Assembly (NCBI GenBank): GCA_934045075.1
Contig: OW203724.1
Span: 12,945,473 to 13,009,472 of the forward strand
DNA length: 64,000 nt
Reading direction: 5' to 3'
DNA from: Yponomeuta sedellus
Lineage: Eukaryota > Arthropoda > Insecta > Lepidoptera > Yponomeutidae
In this document: positions 1 through 11,895 of the stretch, piece by piece
How the letters are laid out: every line of letters begins with the position of its first letter
Position numbering within the stretch: position 1 is the first letter of the stretch
The notes under the pieces: model-generated
The model's input: the letters and a program-made list of their open reading frames with translations, nothing else
Databases searched by the model: none
What the model was told of the DNA's origin: nothing
Program-made: the position numbers and the translations under genes

Positions 1-99
1 AACCTAGTAACGTGTTTGAAGAGACAAATTATTAGTAATCAATTATTAGCTTAATAAACGTTCCAAAGACTCAATTATTACGAAAGAATCTTTGATTGT

Positions 100-300
100 T
101 TGACCGCCATGTTGGTCTAGCGGTGTCACCGCTGTTTATTATGCCGGAGATTGTGGGTTCTACGTATTCCCAATGGGAGCTGCCGTACATTTGTACACAT
201 GGCCTAAGTCTGCGTGTATTTCCATGTTTGTGACGTCCTTGCCTAGTCACCATAGTACAGGGTATTCTGGTTTGAAACCAGGACAAGTGATTGTGTGGAA
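100..300 (+). repeat. tRNA-derived SINE, family B
   Basis: A degenerate tRNA-like head (D-arm-like GGTCTAGCGG, box-B-like GTGGGTTC) at about 106-180 is followed by a body that recurs elsewhere in the window. The shared body contains CATGTTTGTGACGTCCTTG and an accepted-end motif ACCAGGACAAGTG, also present in reverse at 12355-12545 and in part at 6735-6890. This is the layout of a tRNA-promoter SINE: RNA polymerase III head, unrelated body, AT-rich tail. The box B has decayed, so it is an old copy. An open frame on the minus strand across it is not a gene. Confidence 0.6.
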
Positions 301-779
301 GTTATCATTATTTTCAGATTAAGTAGACTTCCAATTCGATCTCCATCTCTATGACTTTTCAGTCGTCTTGTGGATCACCTGGGGTACCCGTGATTATTTA
401 AGTGCCACTGCCACGTCACTGCGCGTGTTATTATCGTTCTTCCCACGCACTCCCGTTCTGCCAAGTACGTTCTATTTCTACATCCCAACCAGGAGTTACA
501 GGTGCAAGCGAAACTCCGGTGACTAACGCGACAGTGACATTTCTACTTTGTAGATACCTCTGTGTCTGCTATTTACGCCGACCCTTTAGTTTTTTTTGTT
601 TGTAGACTGCCTCGTTAGTCTAGAAGTAACTCTTTTGATTACTACGAGAGACTTCTTGAGTTCAATTCCCGCTGGAGGCCTTTGATTTGTAGTAATGGCC
701 CCAAAGTTAGTGTTTTTTTCATTTTTGTGTTTTCTTTTACAAGTTTACAAGCCTATATTATCTAGAAAAACAATGTCCC
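301..779. other. Intergenic, no recognised feature
   Basis: Short open frames only, without conserved motifs or splice context. A T-rich stretch sits at about 590-600 and 712-730. Confidence 0.4.
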
Positions 780-890
780 AGGCACTGCAACGTCGAAGTG
801 GTCCCTTCAACCATTAAGTGTAGTGTGCCATTGGACGCTGTTGTATAAATCATCTCATTACGTACATGCAAAGACCAATGTTAAACCTAG
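780..890 (+). repeat. Short interspersed repeat, family Z
   Basis: About 100 bp whose core (GGCACTGCAACGTC ... TTGGACGCTG, then TTACGTA) recurs at 58055-58140 and in reverse at 60205-60290. The ends form an imperfect inverted repeat around CAGCGTCC, which suggests a small non-autonomous DNA element. Class not established. Confidence 0.5.
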
Positions 891-3800
891 TTTAGGAAGA
901 GTGATTATATTGACTGGTTGTTGTTATATGTCATATACAGGTGGTCAGTGAAATATTTGTTAGCCGCGGTTAAGACAGATTCATTTGCAAAATTTCTAAC
1001 CTTCAAATAAACTTCGGACCTCCGCGGTCAGTATGTCCAATCGTCCAATCCAACTGAAATTGAAATACGCGGACATCCGGAGGCACACCTGAAAGCCGGT
1101 TGTTCGTAGAGATTATGTTTCAACTAAACAATTGTGTTTGTGGAAGTTATCTATGTAGGTATCACTCATAAATAGTCTTATTATGCACTAGGCCTTCCAT
1201 AATTTTCCTAGGAATATTAAAGAAGTCCTTTGATAAGATAAACTCGTCCAGAATTTCAATATTAGTAGCGTAATGCTTTAGTGTAGAACATAGCACAGTT
1301 AATCGGCCGCTCTATTGTGGAAGTAGAAGCTCTCCTAAAAGCTCTAAATCGTGGTTTCTGACTACTCTTCTTTATATGCTACAGGCGTCAGTTTAAGCAT
1401 ATATTCTTATGTAAATCCCATAGTAGCAAACAGACAAAATAGCTTAGCCCAGTTTTGACCTTTGCGTGAATTTACTTATTGATCAGTGCCTAGTTTCAAT
1501 GTTGTAGGTGCGTACGGGGCAGTGCCGCCAGAATGCTAAGCAGGCTGCTGAGTTTCCATACGACCTTAAATCTGTTATTTATGTGATAAAGTACTTAATT
1601 ATTTTCGCAGGTATACGTGAGTGGTCTACAAACGGTAGATAATTATAATTAAAATGAGTTTTCCGGAGTTAACTTTGTTAATGTTGGCTTATACATCGAA
1701 TGAATTCGACTTTACTCCACTTAGATATTTAAGTCAATCGTGTAGGTACTTTCAAAATCTATGGAGTGCAATAAAAAGTATTAAATTAATAAAAAGTATA
1801 CTATGTTACTTGTATATTAAATTTTTTCATGTACTCTCAAAATGTCTGATGTACAATAAAAAGTATTAATCTAATCTACTCAGCTAAGTAACGGGAGACG
1901 GAAATGTTAATATGCTGTTAACTTTTCATTTGAAAACTAAACAATTATTAGCTTTTTGTTGCCAAGTGGTTTGTTTTGCCCGTAAAGTGAAGGTATCTAA
2001 GTATATTTATTTACGCTACAGGCAATATGTAAGGGTTGATGTATTATGTTGTAGGTATCACGTAGAGTACGATGGCGTAGCTGATGTTTGTATCTATAAT
2101 GTTTATGCTGAGTCTATATGTCTCTTTGAAATAGAAAATTAATATAAAACAGCTTTTATTGACGCTGTATAATTATTGCAACAATTGCCTAGAGTTGTCA
2201 TTTTTCCCTTCGGCTTACGCAAGAGTAAGGTATTTTTTTTATAGACCATCCGTGCATTGTGGAAAACGATGACAATGACAATATCAGCCACGTTTTCCCA
2301 TGCCACGCGATCGTTATCAGTTGTTTACGTAATTGCTACCACTAATTGGATGTTGCATATAAATTCTCACAGTTGAAGATTTCTGTGTATAACGTTGTTA
2401 AACAGAGGTTCATCTACTTATGCAAGAATTACTCTTTCTTAAAAGCTATTTTAAGGTCGTCCACCATATCTGTAATTCTCCTCAAGGTACTATCGAGCCC
2501 AACATCTTTAAAAAAATCGATGTGCTTGTTGAGCATAGCCAATCTAATACAAATAGTTAACAACACGTTGAACGGTCCAGAATCCAAAATGATTAGTTTT
2601 ATTAGCGTATATCAGACTGTAACTCACGCTCGGGTAAGTCGTTTTCGGGTCCACGCAGAGGGTGAATGGTCTATAAATAATACCGACAACGTATCGAGCT
2701 TGCCTATCGACTGTCAATAAAAAAGACGTAAGGCCTTGTTGCAATTCCAACCAGCGTCTTCAGCGATAGTTTGTAAATCACTTTTATAAGTATTGTGTGT
2801 CTCACGTCTCGAAAGTTGGTTTCTACGCCATGAATATGTATTTTAAATGCATTTAGCCAACCGCGACCGCGCTCTAACTATGTGCCTGTATTCTTCTGCG
2901 TTGGAAGTCTCGTGCATTATCTTGTAGCAGTTTCCCCTCGGTAATGTCTCCTTAATCATCACCTTGTGAGTTTGCGGTTGCTACTTAGGTTTTAGCTTAG
3001 GGATCAAAATTCATTGGTTCACTTGAAATCTTTGAGCTACTGAGCAAGAGCAAAACTGAAACAAAGAAATTAATCATAGCATTTCTAAATATAATTTTTG
3101 GTAAGGCTGTCTACAAAAATAATTCAAAATTATAACAAAAATAATTTTATATATTTTTTTTATATACCTTTGTATACAAAATAAAATAGAAAATATCGAG
3201 AATGCGTCAATATTAATAATCATTTAGTTCGCTAATAATCATGCATTTATATGTATAAGTAAGTATGCGTGTTTGTGTTTTGAAGAGTGTAAGTGTATGT
3301 GTGTGTGTGTATAGTTGCGATATTTGATCTCATAAAATATAATAAAACATCTAAATTATTCCCTACAATTTTGGGAAAAATTGTAGAAAATAAAACCCTT
3401 AAGCCTCGGCAGCGCTGGTTCGCTTCAACAGAGCCAGGCGGAACAGACAGGTGCATATTCTATGAGAATTCGAAACTTGTCTCATGCTTTGTGGTTTCCG
3501 GTGTTGCGAGGCCTAGTATGTGTTAATTATCCACCAAACGTACCTTAGCAGACCACCGAGCCTTCTAGGGATACATAATAACGACAGGTAGAGCGGGCAT
3601 TTAAATTTATGCTGCACAGTCCGTAGCGTAACGCTGTAGAGTTCACGCATGCAAGGTTGTCCTGGAGTCGACTATACACTTAACTAGGGACACATATCAG
3701 CGGCGAATGTCAAATACGTCCCCCGTAAGACATAAGTCGGAGTATCGTACGAATAGGTTTGCTTTCATGGCGCCTACTATATTTTGTGGTCTTATAGCAG

Positions 3801-4446
3801 AGGCTATGCAAGTGTGCTGTCGTTTGCTGTGCCTTGAAAGGCTACCAAGAGTTAGAATAGTAACAAGTTTCGTTCGAAATAAGTTTCTACTAGTTTTTTC
3901 CTTTCTTACTACCGTCAGCTTTGCTTCCATTTGACAGACAATCCATTTCTAGGAATATATTTTATACATGTACTTTTTAATAGACATTCCAACTGTAGAT
4001 TATGATAATTTAAATAAAAAGTTTGCACTATAATTTACGGATAATAACTACACATAATCGAGTCGTCTTTAAATTTGCTACTTATCACTTAACAAAAATC
4101 TTTTTTATTTACTTTACAATGATTGATCTTTTACTAACTCTACACTACCACCCGAAGGTATTGGCTACATTTTACATTGTACTTTGATATTTAGCAAGCA
4201 GAATGTAAATTATTTACGTTAAAATAAAATTGATCTGATTTGATTAAACTAATTATTGCAACGTTAAAAAAAGAGTTTTTTCCCCAACAGGGCACCAAAC
4301 CCAGATTTCTACGTATCTTGAATTTGACACAATGTCACTTAAGAACAAGTAAACTTTAGTGAAATAATTAAGCAACACATTTTAAGACCACTTTTCCATG
4401 TTTAAAGCGTGATTAGACATTGAAGTTTTCTTTTATGGTCTATTTT
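891..4446. other. AT-rich intergenic or intronic DNA, no supported gene
   Basis: Several open frames of 60-124 codons occur (for example 2346-2720 and 3293-3526), but they lack conserved motifs, have low-complexity composition and no consistent splice context. A short (GT)n run lies near 3293-3310. I see no RNA gene and no recognisable transposon here. Confidence 0.4.
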
Positions 4447-4684
4447 AAAACCTCTTATGAATATATTATTTTTAATGCACTAACCTCTGCTAAGGACAAA
4501 TTTAAAAACCTATTTAGAGGCTGAAAATTCCACCCATTTAAGGTTAGAAATTTTACTGATGCCGGCGAGTCGCCCATTAGCTCAGTTGGAAAGAGCGCTG
4601 GCACGGATGGCCAGAGGTCGTGGGTTCGAATCCCGGCATGGGTGGAATTTTTAGCCTTTAAATAGGTAAAAACCTCTTATGAAT
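4447..4684 (+). mobile_element. tRNA-Ile-like retroposon (SINE-A), copy 1
   Basis: The copy is bounded by a 16-bp direct duplication AAAACCTCTTATGAAT at 4447-4462 and 4669-4684, so the inserted element is 4463-4668. It starts with the leader ATTTTTAATGCACTAACC, then an arm reading TTTAGAGGCTGAAAATTCCACCC. After a short body follows a tRNA-like module at 4572-4643 with D-arm TAGCTCAGTTGG and T-arm GGTTCGAATCC. It ends with the reverse complement of the first arm (GGGTGGAATTTTTAGCC). The D-arm resembles eukaryotic tRNA-Ile. The anticodon loop ACGGATG lacks T33, and the acceptor stem has a mismatch, so this is not a working tRNA. Confidence 0.8.
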
Positions 4685-4734
4685 TTGCAGTGATGAAAAT
4701 AATTTTGCAGTCGAAGCGCAGTAGTATTATTAAT

Positions 4735-5161
4735 GGTAGAACCATTATTTGTAACACGAAACATAACATAACCTCACGCCTGTATCCTGGAGGGTTGGAA
4801 ATGACCAGGTACTGCCACTTGCCACAATCCTGACTGATCACCTTCGCTTCATCAACGTGCATTAGTCGTTATATGCACGCACTCCGGTTCTGGGTACATT
4901 TTATCTTCCCCTTTGCTAGTACATCCCCCATTTGGTCGACGTATGACCGCCAGGACGTCCCTTACCAGCCCTTCTACCCACATTCGCAATATTTATTTGT
5001 TTCGTCGATCTTTCTTCCTTTATCCTCTCCACATGTCCAAACCAACGCAATATTCCTTTCTCAATTCTAGTCACTACATCCTCTTTCAGTCCACAACCTT
5101 CTCTAATCAGATTGTTGCGTATCCTGTCATTCAAAGTCATTATTTTTATGTGGCGAAACAT
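4735..5161 (-). mobile_element. RTE-like LINE 3' fragment
   Basis: On the minus strand 4916-5161 encodes a short open frame containing LKEDVVTRIEKGILRWFGHV and GRRAGKGRPGG, the C-terminal (post-reverse-transcriptase) motif of RTE-type LINE proteins. Downstream, still on the minus strand, comes a recurring 3' region (CAGGATTGTGGCAAGTGGCA-like, then GTTATGTTATG). Copies of the same 3' region lie at 12965-13265, 29773-30160 and 36805-36930. Strongly 5'-truncated and non-autonomous. Clade is my inference from the WFGHV motif. Confidence 0.7.
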
Positions 5162-6734
5162 TTTTACGCTCTATGTTCTGGGATAAGACAACGCTGTACA
5201 CTGGTGGGACGTGGATTAATTATCTATCACCAAGTAATTGCGGTACTAATTTGCCACATGTCCTGTCCACTTTCCATTCCACTACCACCTCAAGTAGGTA
5301 CTTGAGGTGGTACCTGCGCAGTGCGTTGAACCGAATCTAACAATCCAAGGTGGGAACTACGTGTTTGAACATACAGGTTGTATGTGTAGCACGTTTCCTT
5401 ATCTACTAGTTTTCACTCCTGCGGAAAAGTGGAAATGCCTTATTAGCATAACTCGATTTCAAAACTACATTTTCTTTCAAGTGCTATGAACAGACCAGCT
5501 CTTTACACTTCCGTACTTAAACTTATGCGGCTTATCCGCGCAATACTCTCCACTAGAGGTATTTTGGGTGCTTTTAGACCCAAGTTTCCGAGCTGTTCTC
5601 TACAGGGAGTTAAAATACGGCGGCCCGGCCCGTAACCTACCTATACTTGATACCAAAAAAATAATTTTATGCTTAAAATTTACCTACTAAATGTTTAGTT
5701 ACTACAGTAATATAAGAAAATTTAACATGAGATATTTTCCACTGTTTTTATGACACAGAGAATAGGCCAAAATTTAAACCAGCGCTGCGCTTATTTATGA
5801 TTCCGATATTTATTTTATTTTTAAGTTTATTTGAGATGATGCAAGATGCATTTCTGTATAAAAAGCGATAAACGAGTACGATTGTCGGAAAAACTAATGG
5901 AAAGGGTGTTAGTTAATTAAAAATAGGTATAAGGCGCTATTTCCTGTGCATCACAATGCCTGAGAGACTTCACGCTATCTTGAGTAGGTAGAGTTGCCAC
6001 TATCCTACAGTACACGTGAAATACACACGACCTTAGGTACATTTCGCCGAGCTCAGAGGCCTGTTTCAGAGAACTGCGATTCATAATTTTCTATGACAAT
6101 GCTATGTTCATTGCAAAGACAATAAATTCAAAAATTAGCAATACTAGGCTACGCAATATACATTCAATTGTTGGAATGGTAGTTTTATGAAGCGCGGTCT
6201 GTACAATACCTTTGTCAGACTGAAGTAGGTAAGTTCGTTTGCTTTCTTGGTTGATTGGCGTCAACAAGGAGCAAGCCCAATGTAGCGTCGCTGTACCAGC
6301 CATAGCCAGTGCCACCGGACGCGTCCGTCGGACCGCACGCTTCTACCAATGGGCTATTTACGTACGCACCGGCACGACACAATGGGCCTCACCACATTTC
6401 ACGGCACGAGACCGATTTCCATACGAATGGTTTGAAAATTGAACTCCAGTAGGCTGGGTGCCTGCGGTGCTGTGAAGTGTTTGTGCTGTGTGGTCATGGA
6501 GACATTAATGGTGTTGCGGATGCGCTGAGCAGCGCAAATGTTCGTTGACGGGCGCGGTAAGTGTTTTAACGCGGTGTAATTAAAAAGTGGAGGTGTTTAA
6601 TAGGCTTGAGCCTACTTTTTAGCGTTTCTATTGCTTATAACGTTTGAGCTGAACTTTCCGAAGTATTATTTGCATAAAATTAAAAGTACGCCGGTCCTCT
6701 GCTCATCCCGTCCATTAAAAGTACCTGAGTATAT
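5162..6734. other. Intergenic; GC-richer patch with a possible splice donor
   Basis: Mostly featureless. From about 6240 to 6556 the sequence becomes GC-richer and ends in GCGCG followed by GTAAGTG, a strong splice-donor consensus after 6556. An ATG with six codons precedes it (6538). It might be a first exon of a plus-strand gene, but no partner exon was found. Confidence 0.25.
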
Positions 6735-6900
6735 ACTTGTCATAGGTGTTTTTCTATGTTTGTGATGCCCTTGTCTGGTATCCATGTTGCGATATGGTTA
6801 CCAAGCAAGGACATTCATGTTCTTGCCTAGGCTAGCCTAGTATGGGGCCAGGACATTATTATTGTATTGTGTGAATATTATTATTAGTATTTACGACGTT
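6735..6900 (+). repeat. tRNA-derived SINE, family B, partial
   Basis: Contains the family-B body (CTATGTTTGTGATGCCCTTG, then GGGGCCAGGACATTATT) without the tRNA-like head. A 5'-truncated copy ending in an AT-rich tail ATTATTATTAGTATT. Confidence 0.55.
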
Positions 6901-8429
6901 CCTACAAAGACCTCAGAACTTGAAAGTGTATTGCAGACTTGTCCTATGCAGTCTGCAAATAAATAGGCTGCCTACGTCATGTTAAGAATTCTTATGTTCA
7001 GACTTGACTCTAGACTTCAAAAATATAATATAACTGCGCTTTCCAAAGATTAAGTATTATATCTACCGAGCACTTATTGCTACCTACGCATCACTAAACC
7101 TTTCAAAATCTTGGTAAACTGTGGGGTACCCAGCAAACATCAGACACTATGGCCTTTTGTTGACAGTGGGGCCTCTAGGAGCGGAGTACATTACGCTCGT
7201 GGTTTCATTCTGCAGAGTTTGACAGAAAAATTCTGTTTAGCTTTGTATTTCAACTTTTTTCAGTTCGTTTCAGTACAAAACTAACAATGCATGTCGTTTT
7301 ACTTTATATATAAGGTAAAAAATAACCATCTATGGAATTATATGATTATTATGCACGTGACATGATTGTTGGTTAATGTGAGTGATGAACGGTCGTCATA
7401 GGATGGCCCGTAAATTTATAAGTTGTATGGTCGGTTTAATAGATCTTGGATCGTGATTTCTATTGTAAGCATATGCGGAATGTGTTATTAAAATTATTCA
7501 GAACTTGGAAAACATTACTTCAATATCGATAATTAAACTACTTCTAAAAGAATGTGGGGCTGTGTTGAGTTACACGGCCTTTGGTTAAGCGTGAAACGTA
7601 TTAAGTAAACCTTAATTTTTAGCTCATACTGCCGAATGTGTTATGTGGAATTGGTGCCATCTAGCGGCGGGAATTGCGAGAAGTTTTGCTTTACTCAACA
7701 ATATACAAATGATTTGCACACAACACGACGAACAGCACTCACCGAGGCGACATATTTTCGTTGCTTGCGGTTTTGCCGAACTTAAAAAGGTTTAATATCA
7801 AAAAAAATATTGGAATCTTGACACAATCATTTTATATAAAAACTAAGAAAATGAAATTGAGACAGTTTTAAACTTGTGCTTGTAAATGGTACCTTACCGA
7901 TACCGAAGACACTGTTTTTAAGTATTACGCGTCGTAGGTCATAGGTACGAGCTTACATCTCGAAAAAAGCTTTGCAATAGACAAATGTTAAACTCTCTAC
8001 TTCTGCGGCGGCGTCCAGCGAATGTTAAGCAAACATAAAACGAAGCAGTAAAAACTCTCACGAAACAATCGCGTGCGGAGATTGCGTGAATGCATTCGTA
8101 GATACATAAAGATGTTTCATAAATTGCCGTTTTCCACTTGCCAACGGGCCCCGTGAGCGTGCGTATTCATTGGTTGCATACTGACAATATCAATGAGGAA
8201 GAGGTTCGGTTATCTAAGCAGGGCAATTCGTTCGATTACAATGCTTACGTTAGTTTGTGGAATTTCTTTGTCAGTTTGTTCGCAAATCAAAATGTGTTTA
8301 GTCAAATTAACACAGAAATTTCGACCTAATGAACGTTAACACTCAAACACTCTACACTCAAACCTCTGTATTCTGAGGCTTTAAAAAAACCTAGTATAAG
8401 TAGGTTAAACTTGACTGCTGATTTAAACT
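6901..8429. other. AT-rich DNA, no recognised gene
   Basis: No conserved open frame. The motif GCCATCTAGCGG at about 7659 resembles a signature found near other insect SINE relics (compare 36475 and 51045), but no full element is visible. Confidence 0.35.
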
Positions 8430-8467
8430 ATCAGCGCAGACAACAGAAAAGCCCCCCTTAAAAAAAC

Positions 8468-8797
8468 TTATCTTATACTATTTTTATTTTTAATGCACTA
8501 ACCCGTGCTAAATAAAAATAGTAAAATCATGTGGGTACAGTGATATCGTTCCGATATAAAACCTAACTGCAAAGTAGGTAGTCGGCGCTGTAAGTGATGC
8601 AATTTGCTTAAGCCAGATGTCGCTGCCTGTACGTAATACAGAGAATAGTGTAAAGAGGTTCGAAATTTCACTGATGCCGGTGAGTCGCCCATTGGCTCAA
8701 TTGGAAGAGCGCTGGCACGGATAGCCAGAGGTTGCGGGTTCGAATCCCGGCATGGGTGAAATTTTTAGCCTCTAAATAGGTTTTTAAATTTATCTTA
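8468..8797 (+). mobile_element. tRNA-Ile-like retroposon (SINE-A), copy 2, nested in LINE A
   Basis: An 8-bp duplication TTATCTTA (8468-8475 and 8790-8797) flanks the element. Removing the element and one duplicate restores an open reading frame into the LINE endonuclease (…LIL|ANQNLQG), so the SINE landed in the LINE. The element begins with ATTTTTATTTTTAATGCAC, has body sequence shared with copies 3 and 6, carries a tRNA-like module at 8687-8757 and ends with the arm TTTTTAGCCTCTAAATAGG. Confidence 0.8.
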
Positions 8798-9526
8798 GCT
8801 AATCAAAATTTACAGGGCGGCTTTTCTGGTAAATTACTAGAATTAGAGTTATTTTTAGAACAACATAGAGTAGATGTACTCTGTGTCACTGAACACTGGC
8901 TACTAGAGTCCCAAATGAATTTTTCTGTAAATAATTATGAAATAGCCAGTTGCTTTAATAGAAAGTCTGCATTGCATGGTGGATCTTTAATAATAGTAAA
9001 TAGTAGTTTGAAGTATAAAGAACGAAAAGATATTAGCAGACTTTCTGTTGAAAAAGTTGTAGAACTATCATGTGTTGAACTGGCTAAGCATATTGTAGTA
9101 AGCGTATACAGACCCCCCGCCAGTGACTACAGTTTATTTGAATCCGTACTAGAGGATGTTTTAAAGGTAGCTTCAAGTAGTAGCAAGAAAGTTATAGTCT
9201 GTGGAGATTTTAATATAGACTTGCTGGTAGACTCCGTTTTAAATAACAAATTAAAACTTATTTTCAAGTCTTTTAATTTAGTTAATATTTTCTTAGAGCC
9301 TTCTAGGATTACCGAAAACACAGCCACCTGTCTTGACAATGTATTCTGCGACTGTGAATTTTCACATTGTTCTACAGTAACTTGCTTAAAGTCAGACCAC
9401 AATGGTCAAATTGTCCACTTTGAAGCAGATTTAAAAAAAAAGGAGCAAGATATAATTTATTGGCCCATTACAGCAAAAAAGATGAAATTATTTAGAAATG
9501 ACATACAAGGTAGCTTACTTACATAA
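8798..9526 (+). pseudogene. LINE A endonuclease (EEP family), degenerate
   Basis: The frame is open from 8798 to the stop at 9526; an internal Met lies at 8915. Motifs of an exonuclease-endonuclease-phosphatase LINE endonuclease are present in order: QNLQG, CVTEHWL (catalytic Glu), SVYRPP, CGDFNIDLL, TCLDNVFCD and LKSDHNG (catalytic Asp-His). This enzyme nicks target DNA for target-primed reverse transcription. The N-terminus is separated by SINE-A copy 2 and the protein stops before the reverse transcriptase, so it is a relic despite intact catalytic motifs. Confidence 0.85.
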
Positions 9527-10034
9527 AATAATAAGACCCTTAATGCAAATGCTCATTATGGAGATTTATTCAAAGTTGTTTCAGATAGTTTTGAAAAAGT
9601 TTTTAAATTAAAAAAAGTTATCATCAAAAAGAAATAAAGTAGCATATAGTGAATGGGCTACTGCCGGCATCCGAAAAAGCAGGGACACACTATATGCGCT
9701 ATATGAGAAAAAAACATACACATATGGCCCCAGTCTTATACAGTATGTTAAACTATATTCAAAATTATTTAAGGCCGTCTGCCACAAAGCAAAATGTGAG
9801 TATGTAAAATCCAAAATCCTTCAATCGTCTAATAAATCCAGGACAATTTGGGTTATTATAAATAAGGAAACCGGTAAATCCAAATCAGGAGATCGCGAAC
9901 TTTCACTTAAAATAGATAATAAATTAATAACCTCAAATGAAGACATTGCTACGGCTTTTGAACAGTTCTTTACAAATGTTCCAATTGTAACGACAGCTCC
10001 TTAAGACTCTTCTCCAGCTCTTGCTGAAAGTATT

Positions 10035-10920
10035 TTGAAAGACAATGTCCCTCCATGCCATCACGATTTTCCGTTCGATTATATTGAAGCCCATACCGTG
10101 ATTAAGTCGTTTAAAAAGCTAAAGCTTAAAAAAACTGAGGACTTATTGGGTATGTCAGTAACAGTAGTTAGCTCAGTAGTCGATACCCTAGCACCCCATT
10201 TAGCCAGAATCTTTAACAAATGTTTAGATGATTCCTGATCCTGATGAATTCCCTGATCTAATGAAATATAGTAGGCTCGTTCCTTTATTTAAAAGTGGTG
10301 ATAAGCAAGATCCCACAAATTTCAGACCAGTCTCAGTTCTACCCGTTTTGAGTAAAATATTCGAGAAGATAGTTCTAGGTCAACTGCTTACACATTTCAA
10401 TGACTATCAACTTCTCCATGGTCAGCAATTCGGCTTTACGCAAGGGCGCTCTACAACGGACGCCGGCGTCATGTTAGTTAAACATAGATTTAGTGCATGG
10501 GAAGAGCGCAAGGATGCTATAGGCGTATTCTGTGACTTGTCGAAAGCATTTGATTGCGTTGACCATAAAACACTTCTTTTAAAATTAAAGCACTATGGTA
10601 TAAACGGGAATAGCCTAAAACTTATGACATCATATTTAGAAGGGAGAGTTCAAAGAGCTGATATAAATAGAACTAAATCTTCAGGGTCAGAGGTCAGGAT
10701 AGGGGTGCCACAGGGATCGATTTTGGGGCCGTTCCTCTTCCTCGTATATGTAAATGATTTGCCGTTCATGGTTCAAAATATGTCAGAGATAGTATTATTT
10801 GCAGATGACACGTCACTTATTTTTAAAATTAAGAGACAAGAAAATGACCTTGACAATACAAATAATGCTCTTTCTCGGGTACTAAATTGGTTTACTTCTA
10901 ATAACTTATTGTTAAATTAA
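10035..10920 (+). pseudogene. LINE A reverse transcriptase, degenerate
   Basis: Two overlapping frames (10035-10238 and 10228-10920) make up one reverse transcriptase with a frameshift near 10230. Visible motifs: NFRPVSVLPVLSKIFEKIV, GFTQGRST, CDLSKAFDCVDH, GVPQGSILGPFLFLVYVNDL and the catalytic FADDTSLIF. The frame ends at an early stop in NNLLLN; the thumb continues in another frame. The Jockey-clade label comes from motif style and the linked EEP endonuclease, without a phylogeny. Confidence 0.88.
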
Positions 10921-11336
10921 AAAAAGACGAAATGTTCACTCTTCCAAATGTCAAAACGGTAGACAGCAATGTTTTACTGGGGAATGACAAATTAGACCTT
11001 GTGAATGAAACTGTATTTCTAGGTATCACAATTGATGCAAAGCTTCAATGTGGTCCTCATATAGAAAAATTTGTAAATAGGCTTAGTTCAGCAGCATATA
11101 AGAATTAGGGAACTAACTGACGTCGCAACTGCTAGGCTTGTTTATTTTAGTTACTTCCATAGTCTTATGTCCTATGGCATACTACTGTGGGGACGGGCAG
11201 CAGACATTGAGACCATCTTCGTCTTGCAGAAGAGAGCGATCAGATTCATTTATAGGCTGGGTAGTAGAGATTCGTTAAGAGATTTCTTTAAACTAACATC
11301 CTGACAGTTGCCAGTCAGTATATATATGAAAACATT

Positions 11337-11612
11337 ATGTACGTTAGGAAAAATATCAGTAACTTTGAAACTTTAGGTAGCCAACACAATGTAAATACTA
11401 GAAATAAACATAAACTTTTGTTCCCACTATTTAGGCTGGCAAAGGTTAATACATCCTTCATGGGGCATTGTATACGCTTCTATAATAAAATCCCTGAAGA
11501 TATATTAAGCTTGCCTGAATCGCGGTTCAAAAAATATGTTAAGCATACTTTGTGCCAAAAGGGCTACTATAACATAAAGGATTATTTAGATGACAATGAG
11601 GTCTGGAATTAA
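11337..11612 (+). pseudogene. LINE A C-terminal region
   Basis: An 91-codon frame ends in TLCQKGYYNIKDYLDDNEVWN-like sequence, the C-terminal tail of the LINE A reverse-transcriptase protein. The same tail is found on the minus strand at about 31535-31620 and on the plus strand at 63378-63440, which links those fragments to this family. Separated from the reverse transcriptase by stops at about 10920-11300. Confidence 0.75.
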
Positions 11613-11820
11613 AGCCAGTACAATGTATGAGTTCTATGTTTATGATAATTATGTAAACTATGTTAATTAAGGACTTTTGAAAAGACTAAGTTTGGAGTTT
11701 TTTTGTCAATTTTTTCTCCTAAATGATCTAGATTTTGAAATGGACACCTAGTTTGAATTGTAACGTTCATTAAGCCACAGTTTCTGTGCTACTTTTAATA
11801 AAACCTTTTCATTTCATTTC

Positions 11821-11895
11821 ATTAACGAACACAATGTCAAGTTAAAGTAGGCGTCCATTTATCTAGAATTCTCGATCATTTTGGAGAAAAAACGT
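11821..11895 (-). repeat. Inverted 3'-end fragment of LINE A
   Basis: Immediately after the LINE A tail the sequence turns around: AACGAACACAATG ... GGCGTCCATTTATC ... CATTTTGGAGAAAAAACG matches the minus strand of the LINE A 3' UTR (compare 31370-31430). The two copies lie tail to tail. Confidence 0.6.

Larger units (their letters stand above)
8430..11822 (+). mobile_element. Decayed Jockey-like LINE (LINE A)
   Basis: A non-LTR retrotransposon with endonuclease (8798-9526), reverse transcriptase (10035-10920) and C-terminal region (11337-11612), then a 3' UTR ending in AATAAAACC and a short (CATTT)n tail. The frame is broken by several stops and frameshifts, so it is inactive. SINE-A copy 2 interrupts the endonuclease. 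3'-end fragments of the same family occur at 11821-11895 (-), 31325-31640 (-) and 63363-63810 (+). The 5' boundary is approximate. Confidence 0.85.

Noticed and set aside
2346..2720. 124-codon plus-strand frame
   Set aside because: No conserved motif, AT-rich codons and no promoter or splice signals. Length is within chance for this composition over 64 kb.
4572..4643. Functional tRNA gene (also 8687-8757, 20986-21056, 21294-21364, 45304-45375 and others)
   Set aside because: The modules have good D- and T-arms, but position 33 is C instead of T, the acceptor stem has mismatches, and every module is embedded in a repeat with target duplications. They are SINE parts.
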